From Succinivibrio sp. (GTDB taxonomy: Bacteria > Pseudomonadota > Gammaproteobacteria > Enterobacterales > Succinivibrionaceae): a DNA stretch of 39,664 nucleotides. Position numbers and translations under genes: made by a program. The DNA lies in the NCBI GenBank assembly GCA_017635415.1, contig JAGBLM010000061.1, forward strand, positions 1 through 39,664, read 5' to 3'. The notes under the pieces are model-generated. The model did no database searches. It was not told the DNA's origin and worked only from the letters and a program-made list of their open reading frames with translations. Shown one piece after another: positions 26,584 to 37,944 of this stretch. The stretch's first letter is position 1; each line of letters starts with the position of its first letter.

Positions 26584-27582
26584 TTAAAATCTCGGCACAA
26601 TGTTCTGCGGGTAGACAAACTTTCTCACCTCGTATTTTCTTTCAAGAAATCTGATTTCCTGATGCGCATAACGGTACTCTAGAAAACCGTAACGATGCGT
26701 TGACAAAGACAGCAGATAATAATCATAGGCCAGTTTATCCATCCCCTCCATCCGCTTCTTTTTGCCCAGATAGAAATAGCCCTCACAAAGGTGTTCCGCC
26801 ATCAGATCAGGCTTGTCACGATAAGTCTTTGTGCCGTTAAAAAACTTTTGCTCTGACAGAGTGCCAAGATACAGTCTGACCAGATTAAAGCCCCAGTTAT
26901 CCTCTTTGGCTTTGTCACTGGCCTCCTGATAACGCTGCTGCAGTCTGGTCCTGGCATAAAATGAGTTTTCCAGTTCACTCTCAGCAATATAGAGCCAGAG
27001 CATGATGTAGGGGTCATTTTTGTTATTGTTGTAGAAAAGTAGCATATCAGCTACAGCAAGTTTGTAGCGACCGGCATAGTAAAGAGTGATACCGCGGTTG
27101 AAATTTACGTAATAATCTTTTGGATTGAGTTCTTCTGCCGCACCAAAAGCATCACAGGCCTCCTGATATCTTCCATCTGAAGAGAAATAAATACCTACAA
27201 AGTTATAAGGGGCAGCAAAATCCGCTTTTTCCGCCAGAGAATTGGAAAACATTGTCCTCGCTGTTCCTTCAAGACCCAGTCTGTCGTAGACGATGCCCAA
27301 CTCATAGAATATCTCTGCTCTGTCTTTATTGGTGGTAGCCTTGGTATCTAGCATCTCAGACAGTTTCATCAGAATGATCTGATCTCTCTCTGTAGACTCA
27401 ATCGAAGGCTCAGGCAAGACAATATATTCTGCAGGAACAGCAAACGGTCCTAGCAGGTCAGTTTTCTCAGACGGGGAGACTCCGCCGTCAAAAACAGCAC
27501 AGCCAGTGAACAGCACTATAGAAAAAACAAGGCCCAGGCCTGCTGCGAGGCGGTGAGCCCTGAGACTATTGAAATACACCAT
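26584..27582 (-). CDS. nlpI: Outer-membrane TPR lipoprotein NlpI
   Basis: A lipoprotein of 332 residues (E. coli NlpI 294). The signal peptide ends LFTGC (C28), with Ala at +2. TPR repeats follow from about residue 65: AEIFYELGIVYDRLGLEGTA, AAPYNFVGIYFSSDGRY, YYVNFNRGITLYYAGRYKLA. NlpI is an adaptor that brings peptidoglycan endopeptidases such as MepS to the protease Prc, and it scaffolds cell-wall enzymes. In E. coli it lies after pnp; here it follows secF by 9 bp and would be co-transcribed with the secretion genes. The ATG has no clear ribosome site, so translation may be coupled to secF. Confidence 0.85.
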   Translation of the reverse strand: MVYFNSLRAHRLAAGLGLVFSIVLFTGCAVFDGGVSPSEKTDLLGPFAVPAEYIVLPEPSIESTERDQIILMKLSEMLDTKATTNKDRAEIFYELGIVYDRLGLEGTARTMFSNSLAEKADFAAPYNFVGIYFSSDGRYQEACDAFGAAEELNPKDYYVNFNRGITLYYAGRYKLAVADMLLFYNNNKNDPYIMLWLYIAESELENSFYARTRLQQRYQEASDKAKEDNWGFNLVRLYLGTLSEQKFFNGTKTYRDKPDLMAEHLCEGYFYLGKKKRMEGMDKLAYDYYLLSLSTHRYGFLEYRYAHQEIRFLERKYEVRKFVYPQNIVPRF

Positions 27583-27591
27583 TAAGAACCG

Positions 27592-28539
27592 TCAGTCCAT
27601 GGTCTCCATGCCATCGGTCTCTTTCTTCTCTATCTTCTTCGGGACCAAATTTACCCTCTTGATACCGAGGATCAGGGCCCATGTTGAAGCCACATAAATT
27701 GAAGAAATAGTGCCGAAAATGATACCAACAAACAAGGCTAAGGCAAAGCCGTAAATCATCTCACCGCCGAAAATCAGCAGCGACACAACCGTAATCAGGG
27801 TGGTTCCTGAGGTAATTATGGTTCTTGCCAGAGTCTGGGTCAAGGAAACGTCAAACAGGTTTTCCATCGAAGTACTGCGCGACAGTTTCGTCGCATTCTC
27901 ACGGATACGGTCAAACACAACGATCTTGTCGTTGAGAGAATATCCCACCACCGTCAGCACAGAGGCCAGCACGGTCAGATCATATTCAATCAGGAAGAAG
28001 GAGAACACTCCCATTACCACGATGACATCGTAGGTTAAGGAAATCACAGCGCCTGTGGCCATTCTCCACTCAAAACGGAAGGCAATATAAGCCAGAATGG
28101 CAATCAGCGAGACAACAATAGCGAGAATACCACTCTGAACAAGTTCTTCACCTACAGCAGGTCCCACATACTCAGAACGTGAGAGTTTCACATTTTCATC
28201 TATTGATCTCGAGGCTCTCATAACCTTATTGGTTACTGACTGCTGATCAAGACCTTCCTTAGGCGCCACACGGACCACAACGTCCTTTGCAGTACCAAAA
28301 TGCTGCGTGGCTCCTTCGATACCTTCAGCCGCATACGCATCGCGAACCTGTTCAAGATCGATATTCTGCGGAAACTCTGTCTCCACCACTATACCGCCGG
28401 TAAAGTCCAGACCCCAGTTAAGTCCCCTGACACACATCGAGACAATGCTTGCAACAACCATGGCCACACAGACAATCTCTACTAGGCCCTTGATTCTCAT
28501 GAACGGGATAACTGTTCCCGACTTAATAAACTGAATCAT
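27592..28539 (-). CDS. secF: Protein translocase subunit SecF
   Basis: The second half of the SecDF motor, an RND-type membrane protein that uses the proton gradient to pull exported proteins into the periplasm. It has 315 residues (E. coli 323). The first transmembrane helix is followed by GLNWGLDFTGGIVVE and the periplasmic P4 domain. Five further helices include VVGYSLNDKIVVFDRIREN, the conserved TM4/loop motif of SecF. The C-terminus is charged (KKIEKKETDGMETMD). The ATG has an AGGAG site. It sits 9 bp from both secD and nlpI. Confidence 0.97.
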   Translation of the reverse strand: MIQFIKSGTVIPFMRIKGLVEIVCVAMVVASIVSMCVRGLNWGLDFTGGIVVETEFPQNIDLEQVRDAYAAEGIEGATQHFGTAKDVVVRVAPKEGLDQQSVTNKVMRASRSIDENVKLSRSEYVGPAVGEELVQSGILAIVVSLIAILAYIAFRFEWRMATGAVISLTYDVIVVMGVFSFFLIEYDLTVLASVLTVVGYSLNDKIVVFDRIRENATKLSRSTSMENLFDVSLTQTLARTIITSGTTLITVVSLLIFGGEMIYGFALALFVGIIFGTISSIYVASTWALILGIKRVNLVPKKIEKKETDGMETMD

Positions 28540-28548
28540 GCTTGTCTC

Positions 28549-30423
28549 CTAAATGCTAAGGCGCTTGAGGTTACGACCGCCCCAAACCACATTAACAATG
28601 GCGCGGCAAGCAGTTACTGCGGTAAACATGGAACTTGCCAGTCCAATCATAAGTACCAAAGCAAAGCCTTTGACAGAACCTGTACCGACCATAAACAGAA
28701 TCAGCGCGGTTATAAAGGTGGTTATGTTCGAGTCAGCAATGGTAACAAATGCTCGGGCATAACCCTCGTGAATCGCCAGCTGCACGCTACGTCCTGCAAG
28801 CAGTTCCTCACGAATACGCTCATATATGAGCACATTCGCATCAACAGCCATACCAAGCGTCAGCACAATACCTGCAATACCTGGCAGCGTCATGGTGGCC
28901 CCTGGGATCAGTGACATTACACCAACCAGCAGCACCAGGTTAAAGATCAGCGCCAGATCGGCAATCAGACCAAAGCCTTTATAGTAGAGAACCATGAAGA
29001 TAATCAGGAATACCAGACCATAGATCATGGCTTTCAAACCGTTATCAATATTCTGCTGACCAAGTGACGGGCCTATGGTCCTTTCTTCGACAATCTGAAT
29101 TGGGGCAATCAGAGCGCCGGCACGAAGCAGCAGAGCAAGGTTATGGGCTTCCTTTACGGAATCAATGCCAGTAATACGGAAACTTGAGCCCAAACGGGTC
29201 TGAATAGTGGCCACATTGATAATCTGCTCAACCTTCTTGAACTTAGGCTTGTAATCCTTATCTCCTGACTTCGGTGCATTCGGGTCATCATCTACGACCA
29301 CCTTGTATTCAATGAAGTTAGTCGCCATCGGCTTACCAACATTATCTTTAGTGAAGTTGGACATAATGCTGCCGCCGCGTGAGTCAAGACTGATATTAAC
29401 CTGCGGTCTGCCATTCTCGTCAGTGCTTGAATTAGCATCAACGATATGATCACCGGTCAGAATTACCTGCTTCTGAACTACTACAGGATAGTTTCTAGAA
29501 TCATAGATAACCTCATCACCGGCAGGAACATGTCCCTCTGCTGCCGCAGAAACGTCCGCATTACCATCCACCAGTCTGAATTCAAGCGTCGCCGTAGCAC
29601 CTAAAATTTCCTTGGCTCGGGCTGTATCCTGAATACCAGGCAGTTCAACAACCACACGATCGGCACCCTGTCTCTGCACCAGAGGTTCTGAAACACCCAG
29701 TTCGTTTACACGGTTACGGATAATGTTAATGTTCTGATCAACCGCGTTTGTTCTGATATCAGAAAGTTTCTTGGCAGTCATCTGCGCTATCAGCAGGAAT
29801 TTGTCATCCTGATCGATGGACTGAAAGGTAAAGTCCTGATGAGACTTTTTCAGAGCAGCCATGGCCTGATCACGGGTCTGTGCATCGCGGAAACTGACCT
29901 CAATATGATCACCTTCGGACTTGGCGCCGGAAAGACGCAGATCCTTGTTGCGTAATTCCGTACGGAAATCGTTAACCAGCTGGGTACGCATTTTTTTCAT
30001 GGCTTCGTCCATGTCAACTTCCATCAGGAAGTGCACACCGCCACGCAGGTCAAGACCAAGTTTCAGTGGGTGCATGCCCAAAGAACGCATCCAGGCAGGT
30101 GTCGCCGGAGCAAGGTTCAGTGCGGTAACATAATTGTCGCCTAACTCCTTGCTGACCACTTCCTTAGCCTGAAGCTGATTTTCAGTAGATTTAAAACGAA
30201 TCAACAGCTGACCGTTTTCCAAGGTGTAGTCACCGGCAATGTTCTTGTTGTCAAGAACAGCTTTGATACGGTCGCTGGTGGCCGCATCAATTTCCAGTCC
30301 TCTAGTACCGGAAATCTGTAGCGCCGGGTCTTCACCGTAAAGATTTGGCAGAGCGTAGAAAAAACCGATGGCAATCAGAAGAACCACCAGGATATTTTTC
30401 CACAGAGGGAATTTATTCAACAT
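28549..30423 (-). CDS. secD: Protein translocase subunit SecD
   Basis: The first half of SecDF, 624 residues (E. coli 615). Transmembrane helix 1 (about 9-27) is followed by the large P1 periplasmic domain, beginning around [16 protein letters not shown]. The conserved [14 protein letters not shown]-type segment appears here as [17 protein letters not shown]. The C-terminal five-helix bundle includes [20 protein letters not shown], whose Asp belongs to the proton path. Gene order yajC-secD-secF is universal in gammaproteobacteria. Confidence 0.97.
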   Translation of the reverse strand: MLNKFPLWKNILVVLLIAIGFFYALPNLYGEDPALQISGTRGLEIDAATSDRIKAVLDNKNIAGDYTLENGQLLIRFKSTENQLQAKEVVSKELGDNYVTALNLAPATPAWMRSLGMHPLKLGLDLRGGVHFLMEVDMDEAMKKMRTQLVNDFRTELRNKDLRLSGAKSEGDHIEVSFRDAQTRDQAMAALKKSHQDFTFQSIDQDDKFLLIAQMTAKKLSDIRTNAVDQNINIIRNRVNELGVSEPLVQRQGADRVVVELPGIQDTARAKEILGATATLEFRLVDGNADVSAAAEGHVPAGDEVIYDSRNYPVVVQKQVILTGDHIVDANSSTDENGRPQVNISLDSRGGSIMSNFTKDNVGKPMATNFIEYKVVVDDDPNAPKSGDKDYKPKFKKVEQIINVATIQTRLGSSFRITGIDSVKEAHNLALLLRAGALIAPIQIVEERTIGPSLGQQNIDNGLKAMIYGLVFLIIFMVLYYKGFGLIADLALIFNLVLLVGVMSLIPGATMTLPGIAGIVLTLGMAVDANVLIYERIREELLAGRSVQLAIHEGYARAFVTIADSNITTFITALILFMVGTGSVKGFALVLMIGLASSMFTAVTACRAIVNVVWGGRNLKRLSI

Positions 30424-30479
30424 TTGACTTGCATTCGCTGATAAAAATCACATGCCGCACAGTCACGGCATTTATAAAA

Positions 30480-30842
30480 TTACTTCTTGCTGGACTTCTC
30501 AATGGTCACTGCTTCAAGGGTGCCCTTTGGAAGAACCGCCACAATGTAATTGCGCTTCATCTGCATCACAACATCATTGGCCACAGCAATCAGAACATAT
30601 TCCTTGTTATCAGGAAGTTTGGTGATCTTGCCGGCGATACCGCCGTTGGTAAGAACCTCATCACCAATAGCCAGATTATCAAGCAGCTTCTGCATTTCCT
30701 TACGCTTTCTTGAATTTGGGCGCATGATAAAGAAATAGACCGCAACCATACATACGGTCAGAACAACGATCATGCTGAAATCACCACCTGCAGCACCGGC
30801 AGGAGCGGCACCTTCGGCAAAAGCTGGAGAAATAATATTCAT
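30480..30842 (-). CDS. yajC: Sec translocon accessory protein YajC
   Basis: A small single-span membrane protein of 120 residues that associates with SecDF. One transmembrane helix (about 22-40, FSMIVVLTVCMVAVYFFIM) is followed by the family motif RPNSRKRKEMQKLLDNLAIGDEV (start of the cytoplasmic domain) and GIAGKITKL. The Ala/Gly-rich N-terminus is typical. The start has an AAGGAAA site. The gap of 213 bp from tgt is the largest in this cluster and holds a perfect inverted repeat. Confidence 0.96.
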   Translation of the reverse strand: MNIISPAFAEGAAPAGAAGGDFSMIVVLTVCMVAVYFFIMRPNSRKRKEMQKLLDNLAIGDEVLTNGGIAGKITKLPDNKEYVLIAVANDVVMQMKRNYIVAVLPKGTLEAVTIEKSSKK

Positions 30843-30919
30843 TTCCTTTTCCTGTAGTTTAAAGTTTATGAATTATGTTTTTGAAGGAATATACAGATAA
30901 AATCTTATAATTCCATATG

Positions 30920-30942
30920 TTAACAATAAAAAGTATTGTTAA
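30920..30942. promoter_or_regulatory. Perfect AT-rich inverted repeat upstream of yajC
   Basis: TTAACAATA and TATTGTTAA are exact reverse complements separated by 5 bp, 78 bp upstream of the yajC start. The symmetry and AT content fit an operator for a dimeric regulator. As RNA it would be a weak hairpin. No regulator can be assigned. Confidence 0.4.
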
Positions 30943-31055
30943 GGCTAACTGTAACCTTTTACTAGCGCGCCTTAATATAACATATCTTTGGGCCTAACAT
31001 ACTTTTTTGAGAGATCGATCATTCTTTTCTCCTCTCAAACCTCTGATTTTTGCTG

Positions 31056-33268
<2,213 letters not shown>

Positions 33269-33310
33269 TTTTGCGTCTCTTTTTTATCTGAATTCGTAAA
33301 TTTGCGCTGT

Positions 33311-33341
33311 ATTCTACCACGACAAAAACGCCACCTGCCAA
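33311..33341 (-). promoter_or_regulatory. Promoter of queA
   Basis: On the minus strand TGGTAGAAT gives an extended -10 (TAGAAT at 33311-33316). TTGGCA at 33336-33341 is a candidate -35 with a long 19-bp spacer. It overlaps the hairpin that follows the VWA-protein gene. Confidence 0.45.
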
Positions 33342-33349
33342 GCACAGGT
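33324..33349 (-). terminator. Possible terminator of the VWA-protein gene
   Basis: ACCTG and CAGGT form a 5-6 bp stem (33333-33349), followed after 4 nt by TTTTT on the minus strand. The stem is short and the T run is interrupted, so termination may be partial, leaving read-through into queA. Confidence 0.35.
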
Positions 33350-33365
33350 CAGTTTAAAAGATTTT

Positions 33366-34967
33366 TTACTGCAGAGTTTTTCTCACGCCGTCATCAGCCC
33401 AGGAAAAAATGCGTTTGAAAAGAGCACTTACCGCGCGGTTAAGTTCAGAGGCAGATTCAATTACAAAACTGTCCTCTATTATCTGCTGAATTGAATTTAA
33501 CTTAATGCCGATAGCATAGATCTCAATGCCATAATCTTTAGCGGCATTTATGGCCAGACGACTCTGCGCAATGCTGTCAGGGATACCGTCGGTCAGTACG
33601 ATGATTATATTGCGGTTACAGTCAAGTTCCAAAGCCACACCGAGGGCATACCATACTGCCTGCGCCAGCGGTGTTGATCCACGCGGATTCTGATCAAAAT
33701 AAGAGGCTCTGACAGATGCCTTTTCTTCTGCCTTCAGCGCTGTTTCAACCTCTGAGGAGGAGCCGGGAAAGAATGACGCCATGCTCTTAATCCCGCTGAT
33801 CCCCTCCAGAGCAAGAGCAAGGGAAAGTGCACATACACAAGCCTTTTCACAACGCGATTCTGAACCGTTGTCACAGGTCATCATAGACCCTGAAACGTCA
33901 ACAAGCAGATGTACTGACGTCTTATAATCCTCATAATAACTCCTGTTCTTAAAAATATCTTCCTCGCCAAGAGGCATCAGAGCCGCTTTTTTGGCATCTA
34001 TACTTTTCCCTCTGCTCACCACCCCTTCAAACCGTTCACAGTAGCTCTTCATAAGCGCAGAAACATTCTGCCTGAGACTTAAGGTACTCTCTGTCCTGGT
34101 GATGAAATCAGCCCGTCCACGCCGGCACTCCTTTACCGCCATCAGACCAAAATCATCTCTGGCCGAAGTGCTTTTGTCACAGAATGATTCTAGGATTTCG
34201 CCAAGTTCCGTAGCGGGTACCGCCCTGCCAAGACATTCCCCGGTCTTTGTCAGGAACTTCGCGCGGGCTGCGACAAAGTCATTCTGGGTCAAAATCCCTT
34301 CCCCATCCGCCTGTTCTGCAGGTTCAGACTTTCCGTCTGCGCACACAAACTCCCGTTCGAGGAGTTCATAGATATCACCTGTCAGTGAAGCAACCGCAGA
34401 GGAGGACTGCGCTGTGGCAACGCGCCTGCTGAGATAACACAGGTGCAGCAGAAAAGGATGCGGATACAGTTGTCTTAAATAACGGAGCAGAAAAGCGGTC
34501 CTTGGACGCAGTCTTTTAAATTTCTGACAGTAGCAGGCAGCGTAATTCATCATTAGAGTAAGAAGCAGCTGAAAATCAGACTTGTCGTCTATCTGTTCTG
34601 CAAACTGATCAAAACCGCAGTAACAATCCCGAAGCAGACAGAGATTCTCCCATACTCCGATAAATTCCCGCCCGATAAGTCTCTCCACTCTGGCATCCTC
34701 AAGAACATTGAATATTGTGAATCTGAGAAAATCATGTTTTTGACTGGCGACCACGTCAAAATCCGTATAGCGTATATGCGCAGATTCATGTGCCAGATAA
34801 GCATAGGCAACCCGTGAAATCACCGGATCTGACAGATTGAGTCTGGGGATGGTTATGATTTTTCCATTTGTATAGGCGTTAACCCCCTGCATTTTTACTT
34901 CTATACCAAATGCTCTTGAATAGTTTTTTACAATAATCGGCAAGGCCGAGTTCTGCACATTCTTCAC
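33366..34967 (-). CDS. VWA-domain protein with HExxH motif (CobT-C-terminus-like), orphan
   Basis: A 533-residue soluble protein. The N-terminal half carries HESAH at 60-64 (YLAHESAHIRYTDF), the HExxH form of zinc-peptidase-like folds, followed by a helical region with paired cysteines. The C-terminal half is a von Willebrand A domain with MIDAS elements DVSGS (about 356-360) and LTDGIPD (about 460), plus NPRGSTPLAQAVWYAL. Such proteins are often labelled CobT-like and usually pair with a MoxR-type AAA ATPase to act as a chelatase-like or remodelling machine. None is adjacent here. The start is GTG with a strong AAGGAGAG site upstream. The gene is divergent from the pbgA-like gene. Function unknown. 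Confidence 0.82.
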   Translation of the reverse strand: MKNVQNSALPIIVKNYSRAFGIEVKMQGVNAYTNGKIITIPRLNLSDPVISRVAYAYLAHESAHIRYTDFDVVASQKHDFLRFTIFNVLEDARVERLIGREFIGVWENLCLLRDCYCGFDQFAEQIDDKSDFQLLLTLMMNYAACYCQKFKRLRPRTAFLLRYLRQLYPHPFLLHLCYLSRRVATAQSSSAVASLTGDIYELLEREFVCADGKSEPAEQADGEGILTQNDFVAARAKFLTKTGECLGRAVPATELGEILESFCDKSTSARDDFGLMAVKECRRGRADFITRTESTLSLRQNVSALMKSYCERFEGVVSRGKSIDAKKAALMPLGEEDIFKNRSYYEDYKTSVHLLVDVSGSMMTCDNGSESRCEKACVCALSLALALEGISGIKSMASFFPGSSSEVETALKAEEKASVRASYFDQNPRGSTPLAQAVWYALGVALELDCNRNIIIVLTDGIPDSIAQSRLAINAAKDYGIEIYAIGIKLNSIQQIIEDSFVIESASELNRAVSALFKRIFSWADDGVRKTLQ

Positions 34968-35203
34968 GGTTCTCTCCTTTTTTTCTGCAATTATTGGCGT
35001 GATTTTTAGAGTCCAAAGCAGAATAACTGCTAAAAAACAAGCAAACCGTGAAAAAAGTTGCCGTCAAAGTCACCACTTGCTGTTACATGGGAAAAAAGGA
35101 CCTTCCCGTAGTCCTCAAACCTCCTTCAAAGATGAAGCCGTCCTGCTTACAAAAGTTCTATGTCTCACAAAAGTGATAATTGTGCTGTCATTCTCTCCAA
35201 ACA

Positions 35204-35212
35204 TGTTAGAAT
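35204..35212 (+). promoter_or_regulatory. Extended -10 promoter of the pbgA-like gene
   Basis: TGTTAGAAT fits TGn-TAnAAT. The -35 region is weak (CTGTCA about 16 bp upstream). Transcription would begin near 35219, supporting translation from 35242 rather than from earlier in-frame ATGs. The rest of the 274-bp gap from the divergent VWA gene shows nothing clear. Confidence 0.45.
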
Positions 35213-35241
35213 CTCTGAGAAGTTTCAAAGAGAGAAGACAA

Positions 35242-36975
35242 ATGGGAAACGAACATAACTTTTCAAATCTGTTTTCGTACCGGGAACAAATATCAAGGAC
35301 TATCTCCTGGGGGCACCGTTTCCTGTTCCTGAATATTCTGCTGACCTGTTTTATCGGCTCGGCCTATGTGTATGCAGCACCTGCGACTACCAGTTTTATG
35401 GCATTTTTTTATCTGCTGGTTACCTGGCTTGGTCACATGGGATTTCTGGCGTTTGTCTGTTATCTGGTCGTCTTCTTCCCTCTGTCCTTTATCGGCAATA
35501 TAAGGATCTACAGAATCCTCGCCATCTGTATCGCCTCATTTTTGCAAATACTTTTGCTGTGTGATGCCAAACTGTTCTTGTCCATCAAAGTTCATGCCAG
35601 TTCCACTATTCTGGGACTGGCCTTTAGTGATCTTGATTTTAAGACCGGTCTTAACTACAACTTTCTTTACCTTGCCATTCCTTTGGTTATCGGCTTACAG
35701 TTACTGTTCTCAAGAATCAGTACCAAGGGTCTCTATCACAGAGGACACAGTCTTCCCTACAGGGTCGTTGTCGCTCTGATTATTCTGTCCTTTCTTACCT
35801 CTCACTGCATCCATATCTGGGCTGACGCCTCAAGATATGAAGCGATTAATGCGCTGAGATATGTTTATCCTGCGCACTACCCGATGACCGCCCGCTCCTT
35901 CCTGATAAATCACGGTTGGTTAAAAGAAGACGGGCTAGATGATCGTACTCAGGACAGCACTGCCTTTGTCTATCCTCTCGAATCAATTGTGAATATGGAA
36001 AAGACTCCCGACAGGAATATCATCACCATCTATATCAACGGTCTGTCATATACAGACCTCAATGCCGACAGTACACCCAACCTGCTTTTGGCAAAACAGA
36101 ACTTCCACAGTTTCGAAAACTACTATCTGCCATATGATAATCTGCGCGATAACATTTTTGCCGCTTCTTTCGGTGTCACCATAGATTATCGCTTCTCTTT
36201 CCTAAAGAGACGTCAGTACCCTGTCACCATCGATGAACTTCACCGGCAGGACTATGCGGTCAGACTTATTACCGACAATAATTTCCATCTTAATCAGACT
36301 GATATCAAATCAATTACCGGCAACCCGCGTGTTGCAGCAGAAAAACTGGAATCACCAGCAGCGATTTTCAAAAAGGCGCAGGAAGAAGTTTCCGCCCTTC
36401 CTGATAACCGTAACTTTGCCCTCAATATCAGCATCAACAAACTCAATAATCTTACTGATGAAAAGGAAAGAAAACGGACCTTGAAGGACATCGACAGCGA
36501 ATTGTCTTCTTTCCTTACCGGATATATGCAGTCTGAGCGCTTTAACAATACTCTTGTCATTATTTCCTCGGCTTTGGGAAATCCTGCAATCAGCAGCGCG
36601 GATACCGCCTTCAACCGAGAAAGACAGCATGTTCCCCTGATAGTAATCTGGCCTGACGGCAACCTGCGCGGGGTCAACTCTCCTGAGATATGCTCAATTT
36701 TTGATATTGTCCCAACCTTAGGTCACGAAGTTTTAGGCATTGCAACCCCTGATGCGGCCTACAGCATGGGCGAGAATCTGATGAATCTGCGCAACCGCGA
36801 TTTTGTACCGGTGATCAGCGATGATAACCTGTTGCTCATTTCCGCAGAATCAGTAACCGGTTATAACCGTGACGGCAGAGCATTTATTTCAAGTTCCGGC
36901 AAACAGATCCCGGTCAAACCGAATCTAAGGAACCTCGTTAGGGCAATGAGAGAACTTAACAGATTTAAAGAATAG
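35242..36975 (+). CDS. Inner-membrane sulfatase-like protein, PbgA/YejM (LapC) family
   Basis: A 577-residue protein (E. coli PbgA 586). It has five N-terminal transmembrane helices (about 26-45, 50-64, 67-85, 90-107 and 140-158; DUF3413-like) and a periplasmic alkaline-phosphatase/sulfatase-fold domain from about 240. In E. coli PbgA senses periplasmic lipopolysaccharide and controls LpxC turnover through LapB/FtsH; its enzymatic site is degenerate. Here the first metal-site region reads IYINGLSYTDLN, with Asn where active sulfatases have Asp, so a non-catalytic role is likely. The ATG at 35242 fits the promoter at 35204-35212, although the frame is open from 34999. It is followed 22 bp later by cnoX. 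Confidence 0.82.
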   Translation: MGNEHNFSNLFSYREQISRTISWGHRFLFLNILLTCFIGSAYVYAAPATTSFMAFFYLLVTWLGHMGFLAFVCYLVVFFPLSFIGNIRIYRILAICIASFLQILLLCDAKLFLSIKVHASSTILGLAFSDLDFKTGLNYNFLYLAIPLVIGLQLLFSRISTKGLYHRGHSLPYRVVVALIILSFLTSHCIHIWADASRYEAINALRYVYPAHYPMTARSFLINHGWLKEDGLDDRTQDSTAFVYPLESIVNMEKTPDRNIITIYINGLSYTDLNADSTPNLLLAKQNFHSFENYYLPYDNLRDNIFAASFGVTIDYRFSFLKRRQYPVTIDELHRQDYAVRLITDNNFHLNQTDIKSITGNPRVAAEKLESPAAIFKKAQEEVSALPDNRNFALNISINKLNNLTDEKERKRTLKDIDSELSSFLTGYMQSERFNNTLVIISSALGNPAISSADTAFNRERQHVPLIVIWPDGNLRGVNSPEICSIFDIVPTLGHEVLGIATPDAAYSMGENLMNLRNRDFVPVISDDNLLLISAESVTGYNRDGRAFISSSGKQIPVKPNLRNLVRAMRELNRFKE

Positions 36976-36997
36976 AAAAACAAAAAGGACTTAATCT

Positions 36998-37837
36998 ATG
37001 CTGACCTTAACAGAACAGAATGTTAAACAACTGCTGGTTGATGGTTCCATGAACAAGGCGGTGTTCGTCTATTTCTACATGGATACCCCGGAATGTACCG
37101 CTGCCACCAGTACTGTTACCGGTGCCATCGGTGAGAATAACGAATACATTACCCTCATCAAGGCAGATGTCAAAGATCCTGTGGCACAGGCTCTGTGTAT
37201 CCAGATTGGCTTTCAGGGTGTACCGGCACTTGCCGTCTTTTCAAAAGGACGTCCGGTTGAAGCTCTGCAGGGCGATGACGTTACGGCAAAACTGCAAGAA
37301 CTTATTGTCAGATACATGCCAAAGGAAAGCGAACTTAAGATGCGCAAAGCCTTAGAAGAGGAAGCCGCAGGAAATCTCAGCGATGCCTTACGACTTGCTG
37401 CAGCATCCTTTGCCGACGATCCTGCCAATCTTGAGAACAAACTGATTCTTGCCAGAATGTACATCAAGGACAAGAATCTTACCAAGGCTCACGAACTTCT
37501 GGATAATCCTGGAAGAGAAGAACAGTCCAGACAGGATTACAAAGATTTGGTGTCAGCCCTGACCCTTGCCGAACAGGCCGCAGACTCACCTGAACTGCGT
37601 GAACTTGAAAAGCAGCATGCCGAACAGCCTGACAACTGTGAGATAACAAAGTCCTACGCCGCAGCACTGGCCGAGGCGGGAAAACGAAAAGAGGCGCTCG
37701 AACTGCTGTTTGAGATCCTGAAAAAGGATATCGGTAATGATACCGTGAAAAAGACCTACCTTGATATTCTGAGCACCATGGCAGGAGATCCGCTGCAAAA
37801 ACAGTACAGAAACAAACTCTATACGCTAATGTACTGA
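36998..37837 (+). CDS. cnoX: Thioredoxin-fold chaperone CnoX (YbbN)
   Basis: A 279-residue protein (E. coli CnoX 284). A thioredoxin domain occupies 1-110 and TPR-like helices the rest (AAGNLSDALRLAAASFADDP, LAEAGKRKEALELLFEIL). The thioredoxin motif is TPEC, so only the second cysteine position is kept, comparable to SQHC in E. coli, and disulfide reduction is not expected. The cis-Pro loop is GVPAL. CnoX is a holdase that protects proteins from bleach-type stress and passes them to GroEL or DnaK. The second E. coli cysteine (in KLDCD) is replaced here (KADVKD). The start has an AAGGA site. It is co-transcribed with the pbgA-like gene and ends at a strong terminator. Confidence 0.88.
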   Translation: MLTLTEQNVKQLLVDGSMNKAVFVYFYMDTPECTAATSTVTGAIGENNEYITLIKADVKDPVAQALCIQIGFQGVPALAVFSKGRPVEALQGDDVTAKLQELIVRYMPKESELKMRKALEEEAAGNLSDALRLAAASFADDPANLENKLILARMYIKDKNLTKAHELLDNPGREEQSRQDYKDLVSALTLAEQAADSPELRELEKQHAEQPDNCEITKSYAAALAEAGKRKEALELLFEILKKDIGNDTVKKTYLDILSTMAGDPLQKQYRNKLYTLMY

Positions 37838-37852
37838 TTGGCGTTCTTACCC

Positions 37853-37882
37853 AAATGCCGCAGAGTACTGCGGCATTTTGCA
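37853..37882 (+). terminator. Intrinsic terminator after cnoX
   Basis: AAATGCCGCAG pairs perfectly with CTGCGGCATTT (11 bp) around AGTA and runs into a T-rich tail (ATTTTGCATTT). It lies 15 bp past the cnoX stop, in the gap where cnoX and the perM-like gene converge, and may act on both strands. Confidence 0.85.
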
Positions 37883-37944
37883 TTTAATCTTAACAGGTCT
37901 GTAATCTTCAGAATAAAAGACAGTACCCCTGAGTCTACTGTTCA

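Noticed and set aside
33366-34967. Cobaltochelatase subunit CobT
   Set aside because: Only the VWA part resembles CobT; no cobN, cobS or other cobalamin genes are present.
34999-35241. 81-residue N-terminal extension of the PbgA-like protein
   Set aside because: The promoter at 35204-35212 lies inside it, and the family starts directly before the first membrane helix.
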